This document shows, piece by piece, positions 16,810-24,020 of a stretch of 46,491 bases of DNA (positions are counted from its first letter, which is position 1; each line of letters starts with the position of its first letter). Source of the stretch: an uncultured Acidimicrobiaceae bacterium (GTDB lineage: Bacteria; Actinomycetota; Acidimicrobiia; Acidimicrobiales; Ilumatobacteraceae); the NCBI GenBank assembly GCA_903919455.1, contig CAIXIJ010000082.1:1-46491 (forward strand), in the 5' to 3' direction. A program made the translations under genes and the position numbers. The notes below the pieces were generated by a model, which was given only the letters and a program-made list of their open reading frames with translations, made no database searches and was not told where the DNA came from.

Positions 16810-17023
16810 GGCTGCTCACTCCTGTGCAATGGGTGTGTCCCCTCCTGTGGTGGCGATGCGAAGTCGCCGAACACGACGGAGACACACCGCTTCAGGCGGC
16901 ATGCTACGCAATCTTCAGTGACCCGGAGCGCACCTTCAACCTCGAGAGGCAGGTGGCCGGGTGGGGCTATGCCGCGAACGGCGCCCACTTCGCCTCAGTT
17001 GTCAGCCCGGTAGGGTACCAGTC
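16810..17023 (-). promoter_or_regulatory. Leader and promoter region of the infC operon
   Basis: These 214 bp separate infC from the divergent DUF1844 gene. A TAGCAT -10-like box lies at 16906-16901 on the minus strand, without a recognisable -35. It would give a leader of about 85-90 nt. The octamer CACAGGAG occurs twice near the start. The second copy is the infC Shine-Dalgarno, and the first precedes a five-codon frame ATT-GCA-CAG-GAG-TGA that ends on the second. Confidence 0.35.
17011..17016 (+). promoter_or_regulatory. -10-like TAGGGT box 7 nt before DUF1844
   Basis: TAGGGT ends exactly 7 nt before GTG 17024, with no Shine-Dalgarno between. This is the same geometry as the TAGCGT boxes at 2764 and 33144. 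A leaderless message is inferred. Confidence 0.45.
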
Positions 17024-17347
17024 GTGACCAGCGATGACACCACAACCGACCTGGACGACACGATCGACGCTGCGGACGCTGCGTTGCGCGAGACCCGCGA
17101 GCGCCTCGCTGAGGTGCCCGCCGAGGTAGTGGTCACCAACCACGTGGTCGGTTTCTACGAACTCGCCGCCATCCACTTGAGCGCCAATCCGCCACGTCTC
17201 GCCGATGCGGCACTGGCCATCGACGCAATGGCCTGCGTGGTGGAAGGGCTCGGCGAGCGCCTCGGCAACGAGGCACCGGTGATGGCTGATGCGCTCAGCA
17301 ACATCCGCATCGCGTTTGTGCAGATCAAGAACGCGACGGCTGACTGA
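17024..17347 (+). CDS. DUF1844-like small protein next to infC
   Basis: The protein has 107 residues, acidic and without membrane segments. An N-terminal acidic linker (about 1-20) precedes a mostly helical domain with RLAEVPAEVVVTNHVVGFYELAAIHL (read in two parts, residues 26-51) and DALSNIRIAFVQIKNA near the C-terminus. The layout matches DUF1844 proteins that I remember next to infC in Streptomyces and relatives; the function is unknown. GTG 17024 is chosen for its position after the TAGGGT box. Upstream in-frame codons lie in the infC leader region. Its last 23 bp overlap the convergent ATL gene. Confidence 0.68.
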   Translation: MTSDDTTTDLDDTIDAADAALRETRERLAEVPAEVVVTNHVVGFYELAAIHLSANPPRLADAALAIDAMACVVEGLGERLGNEAPVMADALSNIRIAFVQIKNATAD

Positions 17348-17627
17348 ACCGACCCATCGGGGCGCGTCGCACTCGACCACCATCCACCGTCACGCCCTCG
17401 GAGCGCAGCAACTGCGTCTGATCCATCTCGCTACCCGGCACCAGGCGGCCGCTGCTGTTCACCACCCTCCACCAAGGCAAATCCAGCTCGGAGCCAGCAA
17501 GCAGGCTGCCGACGAGGCGACAGAGCTTCGGGTAACCGGCATCGGCGGCGATATCGCCGTACGAGACCACTTCACCCTCGCGTAACGACTGGATGACCGC
17601 GATGATCCGCTGATCGCGATCGAGCAC
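17325..17627 (-). CDS. Alkyltransferase-like (ATL) protein, MGMT fold without the acceptor cysteine
   Basis: The protein has 100 residues of the DNA-binding domain of O6-alkylguanine-DNA alkyltransferases: VVSYGDIAADAGYPKLCRLVGSLL-type helix-turn-helix region (about 20-43), then the active-site loop PWWRVVNSSGRL at 51-62 and LLRSEGV. The acceptor motif PCHRV reads PWWRV, so Trp replaces Cys and the protein cannot accept an alkyl group. Known ATLs bind alkylated guanine and hand the lesion to nucleotide excision repair. GTG 17627 lies 2 bp after the CSD stop, at the end of the def operon. Its 3' end overlaps DUF1844 by 23 bp. Confidence 0.88.
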   Translation of the reverse strand: MLDRDQRIIAVIQSLREGEVVSYGDIAADAGYPKLCRLVGSLLAGSELDLPWWRVVNSSGRLVPGSEMDQTQLLRSEGVTVDGGRVRRAPMGRFSQPSRS

Positions 17628-17629
17628 GT

Positions 17630-17833
17630 TCAGACCTTGGTGATGCGGGCAGCCTCGTAGCGACCGAGTTTGCCGAGCAATTCGAAGGTAACCGGCGTGC
17701 CAACTTCGATGTCGCGTGTGCCGTCGGCGATCTCGATGCAGTGGAACGGATACCGCTGCCCGTCGGCGGTGGACACCTCGCCCAGGCCGACACTGCGGTC
17801 GAATGCCGACACGACGCCGGTGGCGGCGCTCAC
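17630..17833 (-). CDS. Small cold-shock-domain-like (OB-fold) protein
   Basis: The protein has 67 residues with the length and layout of a cold-shock protein: TGVVSAFDRSVGLGEV at 5-20, YPFHCIEIADG at 28-38, and VGTPVTFELLGKLGRYEA at 44-61. The canonical RNP1 (GFGFI) and RNP2 (VFVH) aromatic residues are mostly replaced (VGLGEV and YPFHC), so RNA binding by the usual surface is uncertain. ATG 17833 overlaps the hisG stop in ATGA, and the ATL gene follows after 2 bp. A nucleic-acid-related role with ATL is inference only. Confidence 0.65.
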   Translation of the reverse strand: MSAATGVVSAFDRSVGLGEVSTADGQRYPFHCIEIADGTRDIEVGTPVTFELLGKLGRYEAARITKV

Positions 17834-18705
17834 GGAATGATCTTGGAGATCGGCAACTCGAGGATGCCGGTGGCACCGGCATCCTTGAGCGCAGGAATGA
17901 GCGTGTTGATCTGCCGCTTGGCGACCACGGTCTCCACAGCGAACCCGCCCTCGCCGGCCAACGGGTTCACGGTGGGCGACTTCATCGACGGCAGCAGGGC
18001 GACGACGGCATCGAGCTGGTTGGCGCTCACGTTCATCTTCACCAAGACCTTGCCCCGCGCGTCGAGCGTGCCATTTAGCAGCGTCATCAACTGGCCCATG
18101 GCATGACGCTTGGAAGGGTCGTCGTAGGCAGCACGGTTCGCAACCACTTCGGTGTAACTCTGCAGGATCTCGTCGATGATCCGCAGCCCGGCGGCACGCA
18201 GGGCGCGGCCGGTCTCGGTGATGTCGACGATGCAGTCGGCGATGTCGGGGATCTTGGCTTCGCTTGCGCCGTAGCTGAGACGAATGTCGGCGTCGATGCC
18301 CTTGGCGGCGAAGAACCGCTTGGTGAGTTCCGGGTACTCGGTGCTGACGCGCACACCCTGGGGAAGTTGTTCCACCGACGTGACCGACGAATCGCCCGCC
18401 ACAGCCACGACCACCTTGATGGGCAACGATGTGGCCTTCGAGTACTGCAGTTCGCCCAGGCTGACCACGTCGCTGGCGGTTTCTTCCACCCAGTCGCGAC
18501 CGGTGATGCCAATGTCGAACAGGCCCTCCGCCACATAGGTGGGAATCTCCTGCGGCCGCAGGATTCGCACCTCGGCGATACGCGGGTCGTCGATGGAGGC
18601 TTTGTAGTCGACCGATGATGAGCGCAGGACTGGCAGATCGGCCGCTTCGAAAAGCTCGAGCGTGGCCTTCTCGAGCGAACCTTTGGGGAGCACCAACTTC
18701 AGCAC
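17830..18705 (-). CDS. hisG: ATP phosphoribosyltransferase, long form
   Basis: This enzyme catalyses the first committed step of histidine synthesis, joining ATP and PRPP. It has 291 residues, the long HisG with a C-terminal ACT-like regulatory domain (about 215-285) that binds histidine. Visible parts are LKLVLPKGSLE at the N-terminus, DIGITGRDWV (about 68-77) and the PRPP-loop region DCIVDITETGRALRAAGL. GTG 18705 starts the protein at the family N-terminus. hisE, which often precedes hisG in actinobacteria, is absent; mogA is the upstream neighbour (25-bp gap). Confidence 0.96.
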   Translation of the reverse strand: MLKLVLPKGSLEKATLELFEAADLPVLRSSSVDYKASIDDPRIAEVRILRPQEIPTYVAEGLFDIGITGRDWVEETASDVVSLGELQYSKATSLPIKVVVAVAGDSSVTSVEQLPQGVRVSTEYPELTKRFFAAKGIDADIRLSYGASEAKIPDIADCIVDITETGRALRAAGLRIIDEILQSYTEVVANRAAYDDPSKRHAMGQLMTLLNGTLDARGKVLVKMNVSANQLDAVVALLPSMKSPTVNPLAGEGGFAVETVVAKRQINTLIPALKDAGATGILELPISKIIP

Positions 18706-18730
18706 AGGGCCGAGGCTATCGGTATGCCGC

Positions 18731-19216
18731 TCAGTGAGCGGTGGGAGAATCGGCGAGCAGACGCAGGGCGTGCGGCAACACATCGAGGATGGCCCCGAGT
18801 TGTTCCACGCAGCCTTTGGGCGACCCGGGTGTGTTGCAGATGATCGACAACCCCCGAACCCCCACGATGCCGCGGCTGAGCCGGCCGAGTGGGTTCACCA
18901 AGCGCATGGCCTCGGCCAGACCCGGCGCTTCACGTTCGATGATCGCCCTGGTGCCCTCGGGTGTCTGGTCGCGCTGAGCGAAGCCAGTGCCGCCGGTGGA
19001 CACCACGAGACCGGCGAAGCCATCCGTGAGCGACCGCAATGCGCCGGCCACGTTGTCGGTGCCGTCGGCCACCACCTGATGGTCCACCACATCGAACCCG
19101 TGCTCGATGAGCAGGGCGACGAGACCGGCTCCACTGGTGTCCTGCCTGGTACCAGCGATGACGCCATCGCTGACGGTGAGTACCTTTGCCTGCAGAGCGG
19201 GGGATGCATCGGTCAT
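18731..19216 (-). CDS. Molybdenum cofactor biosynthesis protein, MogA/MoaB family
   Basis: The protein has 161 residues of the MoCF-binding fold: VLTVSDGVIAGTRQDTSG at 12-29, VSTGGTG at 72-78 and the NTPGSPKGC segment near 128-136 (more often LPGSP). Family members adenylylate molybdopterin. MogA and MoaB cannot be told apart safely from sequence alone. No other molybdenum gene is nearby, so it looks like a passenger in a translation operon. ATG 19216 overlaps the rsmB stop in ATGA. Confidence 0.88.
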   Translation of the reverse strand: MTDASPALQAKVLTVSDGVIAGTRQDTSGAGLVALLIEHGFDVVDHQVVADGTDNVAGALRSLTDGFAGLVVSTGGTGFAQRDQTPEGTRAIIEREAPGLAEAMRLVNPLGRLSRGIVGVRGLSIICNTPGSPKGCVEQLGAILDVLPHALRLLADSPTAH

Positions 19217-20337
19217 GACGTTCTACGGTACCGGAGCAGGATCATGCCGTCGGTGCCCGCATCGTGGGGCAGCACACGCCAACCATCACCCAGAGGACGC
19301 CACTCCCCTTCGGGCCGGTCGCCAATGACCTCGAACCCGATCGGCACGGTGTGCTCGACGGATTCAGCCGACAGCAGGGTGCACACGCTGTACACCAGGG
19401 TGCCACCCGGAGCGACGAGCGAAGCAACCGCGTCGAGGATGCGTTGTTGCAACACCGCGAGCTCCTCCACTGCCTTCGGCTGCATCCTCCAACGAGCATC
19501 CGGACGTCGTCGCAATGTGCCGAGGCCGCTGCACGGGGCATCCACCAGCACGTGCTGAAAGCTTCCGGGGGCGAACGGCGGCGTGAGACCGTCGGCCGCG
19601 AGTGGCAGCACTGATGTGGCGCCCAAGCGCTGGGCATTCTCCGCGACCAGTCCGACGCGTTGCAGTTGCAGGTCGGCGGCCACCACCGTCGCACCACCGG
19701 CTGCGATGGCGGTGGCCTTGCCACCCGGCGCCGCGCACACGTCGAGCACCAGATCGCCGGCTGACGCCGGTACCGCTGCAGCAACCCACTGGGATCCGAG
19801 GTCTTGCGTATAGCCGTCGGCGCGTTCGGTAGCCGAAGGCGCTTCGTTCATCGCCTCCATCGCAGCGATGGCATCGTCGATGCCGAGTTCGGAGGTGAGC
19901 CGCTCGACGATCCAGTCGGGGTAGCTCAGCCTCACCGCATCCGATGGCCAAACCATCGGAGTAGTGGACACTCGGCGCAGGATCGCGTTCACGAATCCGC
20001 GAGCTCGCTTGGGTGCCAGTTCCACGGTTTCTCCCACCGCAGCGTGCGCCGAGACACCCATGAAGTGCAATTGATATGCCCCTAGGCGCAAGAGCGTGCG
20101 AATCTCCGGGTCGGGTTCGCTGCTGACGAATCGGTCGACCAGTGCATCGCACGCGCGGCGCATCCGCGTGGTTCCGTGGACCAACTCCGTGACGAACCGA
20201 CGATCGCGGTCGTCGAGACGGCTGTGCTGCAGTTGCGAGGCGGTGACGAGATTGGCGTACGCGCCGTCCTGATCGATGCGACACAGGCAGTGATACGCCA
20301 CTCCCCTTGCCGTGGCTGCCGAACGCGGAACGCTCAT
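19213..20337 (-). CDS. rsmB: 16S rRNA (cytosine-967-C5)-methyltransferase RsmB
   Basis: The protein has 374 residues. A NusB-like RNA-binding domain covers about 8-130. The Rossmann methyltransferase domain follows, with motif I DVCAAPGGKA at 199-208 and motif IV DAPCSGLGTLRRRPDARW at 266-283. Motif VI is VYSVCTL, with the nucleophilic Cys. It is slightly shorter than the E. coli protein (about 430). ATG 20337 overlaps the fmt stop in ATGA; fmt-rsmB is a widely conserved pair. Confidence 0.95.
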   Translation of the reverse strand: MSVPRSAATARGVAYHCLCRIDQDGAYANLVTASQLQHSRLDDRDRRFVTELVHGTTRMRRACDALVDRFVSSEPDPEIRTLLRLGAYQLHFMGVSAHAAVGETVELAPKRARGFVNAILRRVSTTPMVWPSDAVRLSYPDWIVERLTSELGIDDAIAAMEAMNEAPSATERADGYTQDLGSQWVAAAVPASAGDLVLDVCAAPGGKATAIAAGGATVVAADLQLQRVGLVAENAQRLGATSVLPLAADGLTPPFAPGSFQHVLVDAPCSGLGTLRRRPDARWRMQPKAVEELAVLQQRILDAVASLVAPGGTLVYSVCTLLSAESVEHTVPIGFEVIGDRPEGEWRPLGDGWRVLPHDAGTDGMILLRYRRTS

Positions 20338-21158
20338 TCGAAATGCTCGTCGGGCAACAGCCGTGCACCTCGGGCGAAGTCGGCAAACGGCATGGGACCC
20401 TTTCCTTCAGGCTGCACGGTGACGGGCAGCAACTCATCGGCCACGAGATCGGCGGCCAGCACCTTCACGCGCTTACCGCGCAACGTGGTCCAGGCACCTC
20501 CGAGACGCACCAGGCGATCAATCTGCGCAGCAGGGGCAGACCAGTCGATGCGGAGTTCCTCGGGTCGAATCTTCGCCGCGTAGAGCGGCTCGCCCGCTTG
20601 GGGCACCGGATGTGGCAGCGGCGCACCGAGTGCATCGATGAGTTGACGAGTGCCGACAGCGACAAGCGTGTCGCGTAGTTCCGCAGCGGTGCATCGAGAC
20701 TCGATGGGCACGTGCACGGTGGAGAACACCGGACCGGTGTCGAGACCTTCTTCGAGCTGCATCAGGCACACCCCGGTGACCGAATCGCCAGCGAGTAGCG
20801 CTCGCTCGACTGGTGCAGCGCCGCGCCATCGCGGCAGCAGCGAGAAGTGCAGATTCACCATGGGCACCTCAGCCAGAACGTGCGGGCGAATGAGCTCGCC
20901 GAAGGCCACCACGACACCAAGCTCGATGCGCTGACCGAGCACATCATCGACGTGATGGCTGACGGGGATACCGAGCTCCATCGCCGCCGCTTTGACAGGA
21001 CTGGGGCTGAGCTCCCCACCTCGACCACGGCGCTTGTCGGCTCTCGTGACCACCATCGCCACGTCGTGACCGGCCTCCACCAACGCGTGCAATGGTGGCA
21101 CCGCCATGGCCGGCGTGCCGAAGTACGCGAGGCGACAATGCAACGCTGTGGTGGTCAA
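20334..21158 (-). CDS. fmt: Methionyl-tRNA formyltransferase, TTG start
   Basis: This enzyme formylates Met on the initiator tRNA and is the partner of Def upstream. It has about 274 residues, shorter than E. coli Fmt (315), mainly through a compact C-terminal domain. Key parts are LAYFGTPAMAVPPLHAL near the N-terminus, NLHFSLLPRWRGAAP with the catalytic Asn and His, and LEEGLDTGP with the catalytic Asp. No ATG or GTG precedes the conserved N-terminus closely. TTG 21158 overlaps the def stop (TTGA) and TTG 21143 is the alternative. The open frame runs on upstream across def without similarity. Confidence 0.93.
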   Translation of the reverse strand: MTTTALHCRLAYFGTPAMAVPPLHALVEAGHDVAMVVTRADKRRGRGGELSPSPVKAAAMELGIPVSHHVDDVLGQRIELGVVVAFGELIRPHVLAEVPMVNLHFSLLPRWRGAAPVERALLAGDSVTGVCLMQLEEGLDTGPVFSTVHVPIESRCTAAELRDTLVAVGTRQLIDALGAPLPHPVPQAGEPLYAAKIRPEELRIDWSAPAAQIDRLVRLGGAWTTLRGKRVKVLAADLVADELLPVTVQPEGKGPMPFADFARGARLLPDEHFE

Positions 21159-21679
21159 CGCAACTTCAGGCGTCGCCGCTGCGGTGCCTGCGGGGCCTCC
21201 TGGATGCGCCGGTACTCCGCCATGGCCTCTTTGCGTTGCTCCGGTGTCATCCGGTCGAACATCAGCACGCCATTGAGGTGGTCGATCTCGTGCTGGAACA
21301 CGCGGCCAAGGAAGTCGTCGGCCTCGATCTCCACTTCCTCGCCGTCGAGCGTGATGCCACGAATGAGCACCTGGTTCGGACGGAGGATGTCGACAAACAA
21401 CTCGGGAATGCTGAGGCAGCCTTCGGTGTACACGAACTCGCCTGCGGACTCCACGACCACGGGGTTCACCAACGCCATCGGCTCGTCGTCGATGTCCCAG
21501 ACGATGACCTGCTTCTGCACGCCGATTTGCGGGGCAGCCAGCGCGCAACCGGTGTCGGTGGTGTACAGCGAATCGAACATGTCGTCGACGAGCCGGGCAA
21601 TTTTGCCATCGACATCCGTGACTGCACTGGCCTTCGACTTGAGGACCGGATCACCGAAGGTGCGGATCTGCTGCTCCAT
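21155..21679 (-). CDS. def: Peptide deformylase
   Basis: This metalloenzyme removes the formyl group from nascent proteins. It has 174 residues with all three motifs: GCALAAPQIG at 44-53 (GxGxAAPQxG type), EGCLS at 86-90 with the metal Cys, and HEIDH at 130-134 (HExxH). ATG 21679 is the only sensible start. It lies 6 nt after a TAGCCT box and has no Shine-Dalgarno, so the operon message may be leaderless. It heads the operon def-fmt-rsmB-mogA-hisG-CSD-ATL. Confidence 0.97.
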   Translation of the reverse strand: MEQQIRTFGDPVLKSKASAVTDVDGKIARLVDDMFDSLYTTDTGCALAAPQIGVQKQVIVWDIDDEPMALVNPVVVESAGEFVYTEGCLSIPELFVDILRPNQVLIRGITLDGEEVEIEADDFLGRVFQHEIDHLNGVLMFDRMTPEQRKEAMAEYRRIQEAPQAPQRRRLKLR

Positions 21680-21698
21680 GCTGCAAGGCTAGCGACCG
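21680..21698. promoter_or_regulatory. 19-bp divergent control region, def / RsmC-like gene
   Basis: Only 19 bp separate the two divergent ATG codons. They contain the palindrome GCTAGC (21689-21694). On the minus strand TAGCCT (21691-21686) lies 6 nt before the def ATG; on the plus strand TAGCGA (21690-21695) lies 3 nt before the other ATG. Two Shine-Dalgarno-led leaders cannot fit here, so at least one gene must be leaderless or transcribed from within its neighbour. Confidence 0.45.
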
Positions 21699-22328
21699 AT
21701 GTCGGCGCCCGGTTCCCACTACTTCGATGAAGAACCCACCACGGAGTCTGCTCCGCGAGATGTGCAGTTGTTGCTGCCCGATGCGCAGCTCACGTTGCGC
21801 ACCGACCGCGGCGTGTTCGGATACGACCGAGTGGATGCCGGTACCAAACTGCTGCTGTTGCGCGCACCCGTACCGGCCACCAGCGGCGATCTGCTCGACA
21901 TCGGTTGCGGCACCGGAGCAATCGCGCTGACGATGGCCACTCGCTCCCCCGGTGCCACCGTGTGGGCCATCGATGTGAACGAACGAGCCCGCGAGCTGTG
22001 CCGCGGCAACGCCGAGCGGAACGGCCTGTCCAACGTGCGTGTGTGCGCGCCGGAGGATGTACCCGGCGACGTCGCTTTCAGGAGCATCTGGAGCAACCCG
22101 GCGATCCGCATCGGGAAGCCGGCGCTGCATGCCATGTTGCTGCAGTGGCTGGCGCGCCTCACCGACGATGGCACCGCCGTGCTGGTGGTGCACAAGCACC
22201 TCGGAAGCGACTCGCTGCAGGCGTGGCTACACCAGCAGGGCTACCCGACCGAGCGATTGGCATCGTCGAGCGGATACCGAATTCTTCGTTCAGGCTCGAG
22301 GCGGGTCGATCTCGACACGCAGTCGTGA
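21699..22328 (+). CDS. Class I methyltransferase, RsmC/YbxB-like
   Basis: The protein has 209 residues, a single Rossmann methyltransferase domain of the small-domain MTS type. Visible are the N-terminal TLRTDRGVFGYDRVDAGTKLLL segment (in two parts, about 32-54), motif I LLDIGCGTG at 65-73, the acidic residue in AIDVNERA and NPAIRIGK in place of NPPFH.G. RsmC methylates G1207 of 16S rRNA; single-domain homologues probably act similarly, but this is inferred. ATG 21699 is 19 bp from the divergent def start. The last 39 bp overlap the end of priA. Confidence 0.85.
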   Translation: MSAPGSHYFDEEPTTESAPRDVQLLLPDAQLTLRTDRGVFGYDRVDAGTKLLLLRAPVPATSGDLLDIGCGTGAIALTMATRSPGATVWAIDVNERARELCRGNAERNGLSNVRVCAPEDVPGDVAFRSIWSNPAIRIGKPALHAMLLQWLARLTDDGTAVLVVHKHLGSDSLQAWLHQQGYPTERLASSSGYRILRSGSRRVDLDTQS

Positions 22329-24020
22329 GCCCTTCGGGCGCGGTGTTGCGGCGAGCACCCCGCCCAGTTGGGTCCATGTGTCGGCACGCACCATGGCGCC
22401 CTTCGGCGTGGGAGCGAACTCGAGTCCGGACGCGGTGGCAAACGGCACAGCCTCGGCCCCTTCGATGACTGCGAGCGCTCGAAATGGTGGCAACCCGAGC
22501 ATCGACCTGCGCTCGAGTTCCGCATCGGCCAACCGCCCAGGATCGCCCAATTGCACTGCACGCAGTAGTGGATGATCGGGCACGAAGGTCTGCACGAGAA
22601 TTCGGCCGCCACGTTCACGACTCCCGACCAGCCGAGCCGCCCTCACGATGAGTGCGAGCGCCTGCTCCGTCGCTCGGTAACGCGGTGCGAGCAGCTCTGC
22701 ATCGAAGTCGATGAACGCCACGACATCGACGTTGCGCACGCGGTGCAGCACGGCTTCGGTACCGACGTACACGTCGGCTTCGGGCAGATCGCCGGTGTCG
22801 CCGGTGACGCTGACCACAGGCCTGTTGGCGGCTGCCTCGAGTTCCTCGCGCAAGCGCGTCACGCCCGGCTTCACCACCGCCATGGCAGCCGAGCCGCATT
22901 GCTGGCACACCATGGGCCGTTCGGTGGCACAGCGGCCGCACACCAGCAGACCACGGTCGTCCTGCGCCACCGCAGCATCGCATCGTTCGCACCGTTGCAG
23001 TGCCTTACAGCTTCGACAGGCGATCAGGCGGGCCCGACCCGATGTGTTCAGGACACACACCACTCTCGTGCCTGCGGATCGGAGCTGTGCGATGAGCGAA
23101 GAGCTGAGCAGCGATCGTTTCCACGGGTCTTCGTCGGTGCGATCGACGATCTCGACGAACGGCCAACCGCTCGCCGCTTCCGAGGCGCTGGGGCGCTCGA
23201 GTCGGTCGCCAGCCCAGTGCAACGCGGTGGCGGTAGGGCATGGCGAGACCAGCACGCAGGCAGCACCGGCGCGCCTGGCGCGCTCGATGGCCACGTCGCG
23301 CGCATGCCACGTGGGGGTGCGTTCATCCTGCAATGACTCGTCGTGCTCGTCGAGCACGACGACGCTGCGTAGATCGGGGCACGGCGCCCAGACAGCAGTG
23401 CGCGTGCCCACCACCACATCCACCCCGGCCGCGGCTTGTGCCCAGTCGTCGGGCAGCATGGCAACGGACAGCCCGAGACGTCGCAACCGGTTGGCGATCG
23501 CTCGTGTGGCCGCCGGCACCGGGTGCACCACGATGCACGGACCCTGGCGGGCAATGGCCTCCAACATGGGCAAGGGGTCGGTCAGCGGCGTGATTCGCCG
23601 CACCCCGGATACCACCGCGCCGGCGCCCGAGGTGATGACGGGGACGGTGCGTCGAGCAGTTGGAAGACCGGGCACCATGTTGGGAGGGTTCGCGGCGACC
23701 AGGAATGGTCGGATGCGTGGTGCGCCCCAGCGTGTCGCCGCCCAGTGGGCGAGGTCGACAATGTCGTCGGAGGGGCCTACCGACGAGAACTTGGCGATGG
23801 GCACGAGACGCTCGATCGGCAGAGCCGGATCGGGAGCACCCAACGACACCACCCACCCTCCGACTCGCCGACCATGCAACGGCACGCGCACCAACGAACC
23901 CACCGACACCCTGCCGACGAGGCCCTCGGGGACGAGGTAATCGAACACTTTGTCGAGGCCGGTGACATTGGGTACCACCCGGGCCACCAGCGCGGGCGTG
24001 ACGTCGCCCGCGTTGCTCAC
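22290..24020 (-). CDS. priA: PriA-like primosomal protein N', degenerate helicase
   Basis: The protein has 576 residues. The N-terminal 3'-DNA-binding domain ([20 protein letters not shown] at about 11-30) is intact. In the helicase core the Walker A GSGKTE is gone (QGPCIVVHP in its place), DEEHD reads LDEHDE and SATP reads SPCPT. The zinc-binding Cys pairs remain ([13 protein letters not shown], then CGRC and CQQCG). Actinobacterial PriA proteins are known to lack the ATPase motifs, so it may load replication proteins without unwinding. GTG 24020 overlaps the metK stop in GTGA. The 3' end overlaps the RsmC-like gene by 39 bp. Confidence 0.9.
   Translation of the reverse strand: MSNAGDVTPALVARVVPNVTGLDKVFDYLVPEGLVGRVSVGSLVRVPLHGRRVGGWVVSLGAPDPALPIERLVPIAKFSSVGPSDDIVDLAHWAATRWGAPRIRPFLVAANPPNMVPGLPTARRTVPVITSGAGAVVSGVRRITPLTDPLPMLEAIARQGPCIVVHPVPAATRAIANRLRRLGLSVAMLPDDWAQAAAGVDVVVGTRTAVWAPCPDLRSVVVLDEHDESLQDERTPTWHARDVAIERARRAGAACVLVSPCPTATALHWAGDRLERPSASEAASGWPFVEIVDRTDEDPWKRSLLSSSLIAQLRSAGTRVVCVLNTSGRARLIACRSCKALQRCERCDAAVAQDDRGLLVCGRCATERPMVCQQCGSAAMAVVKPGVTRLREELEAAANRPVVSVTGDTGDLPEADVYVGTEAVLHRVRNVDVVAFIDFDAELLAPRYRATEQALALIVRAARLVGSRERGGRILVQTFVPDHPLLRAVQLGDPGRLADAELERRSMLGLPPFRALAVIEGAEAVPFATASGLEFAPTPKGAMVRADTWTQLGGVLAATPRPKGSRLRVEIDPPRA

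Noticed and set aside
16810-17023. L20-type ribosomal protein leader before infC
   Set aside because: No long-range pseudoknot or 23S-like segment was recognised; only short stems such as CCGC/GCGG occur.
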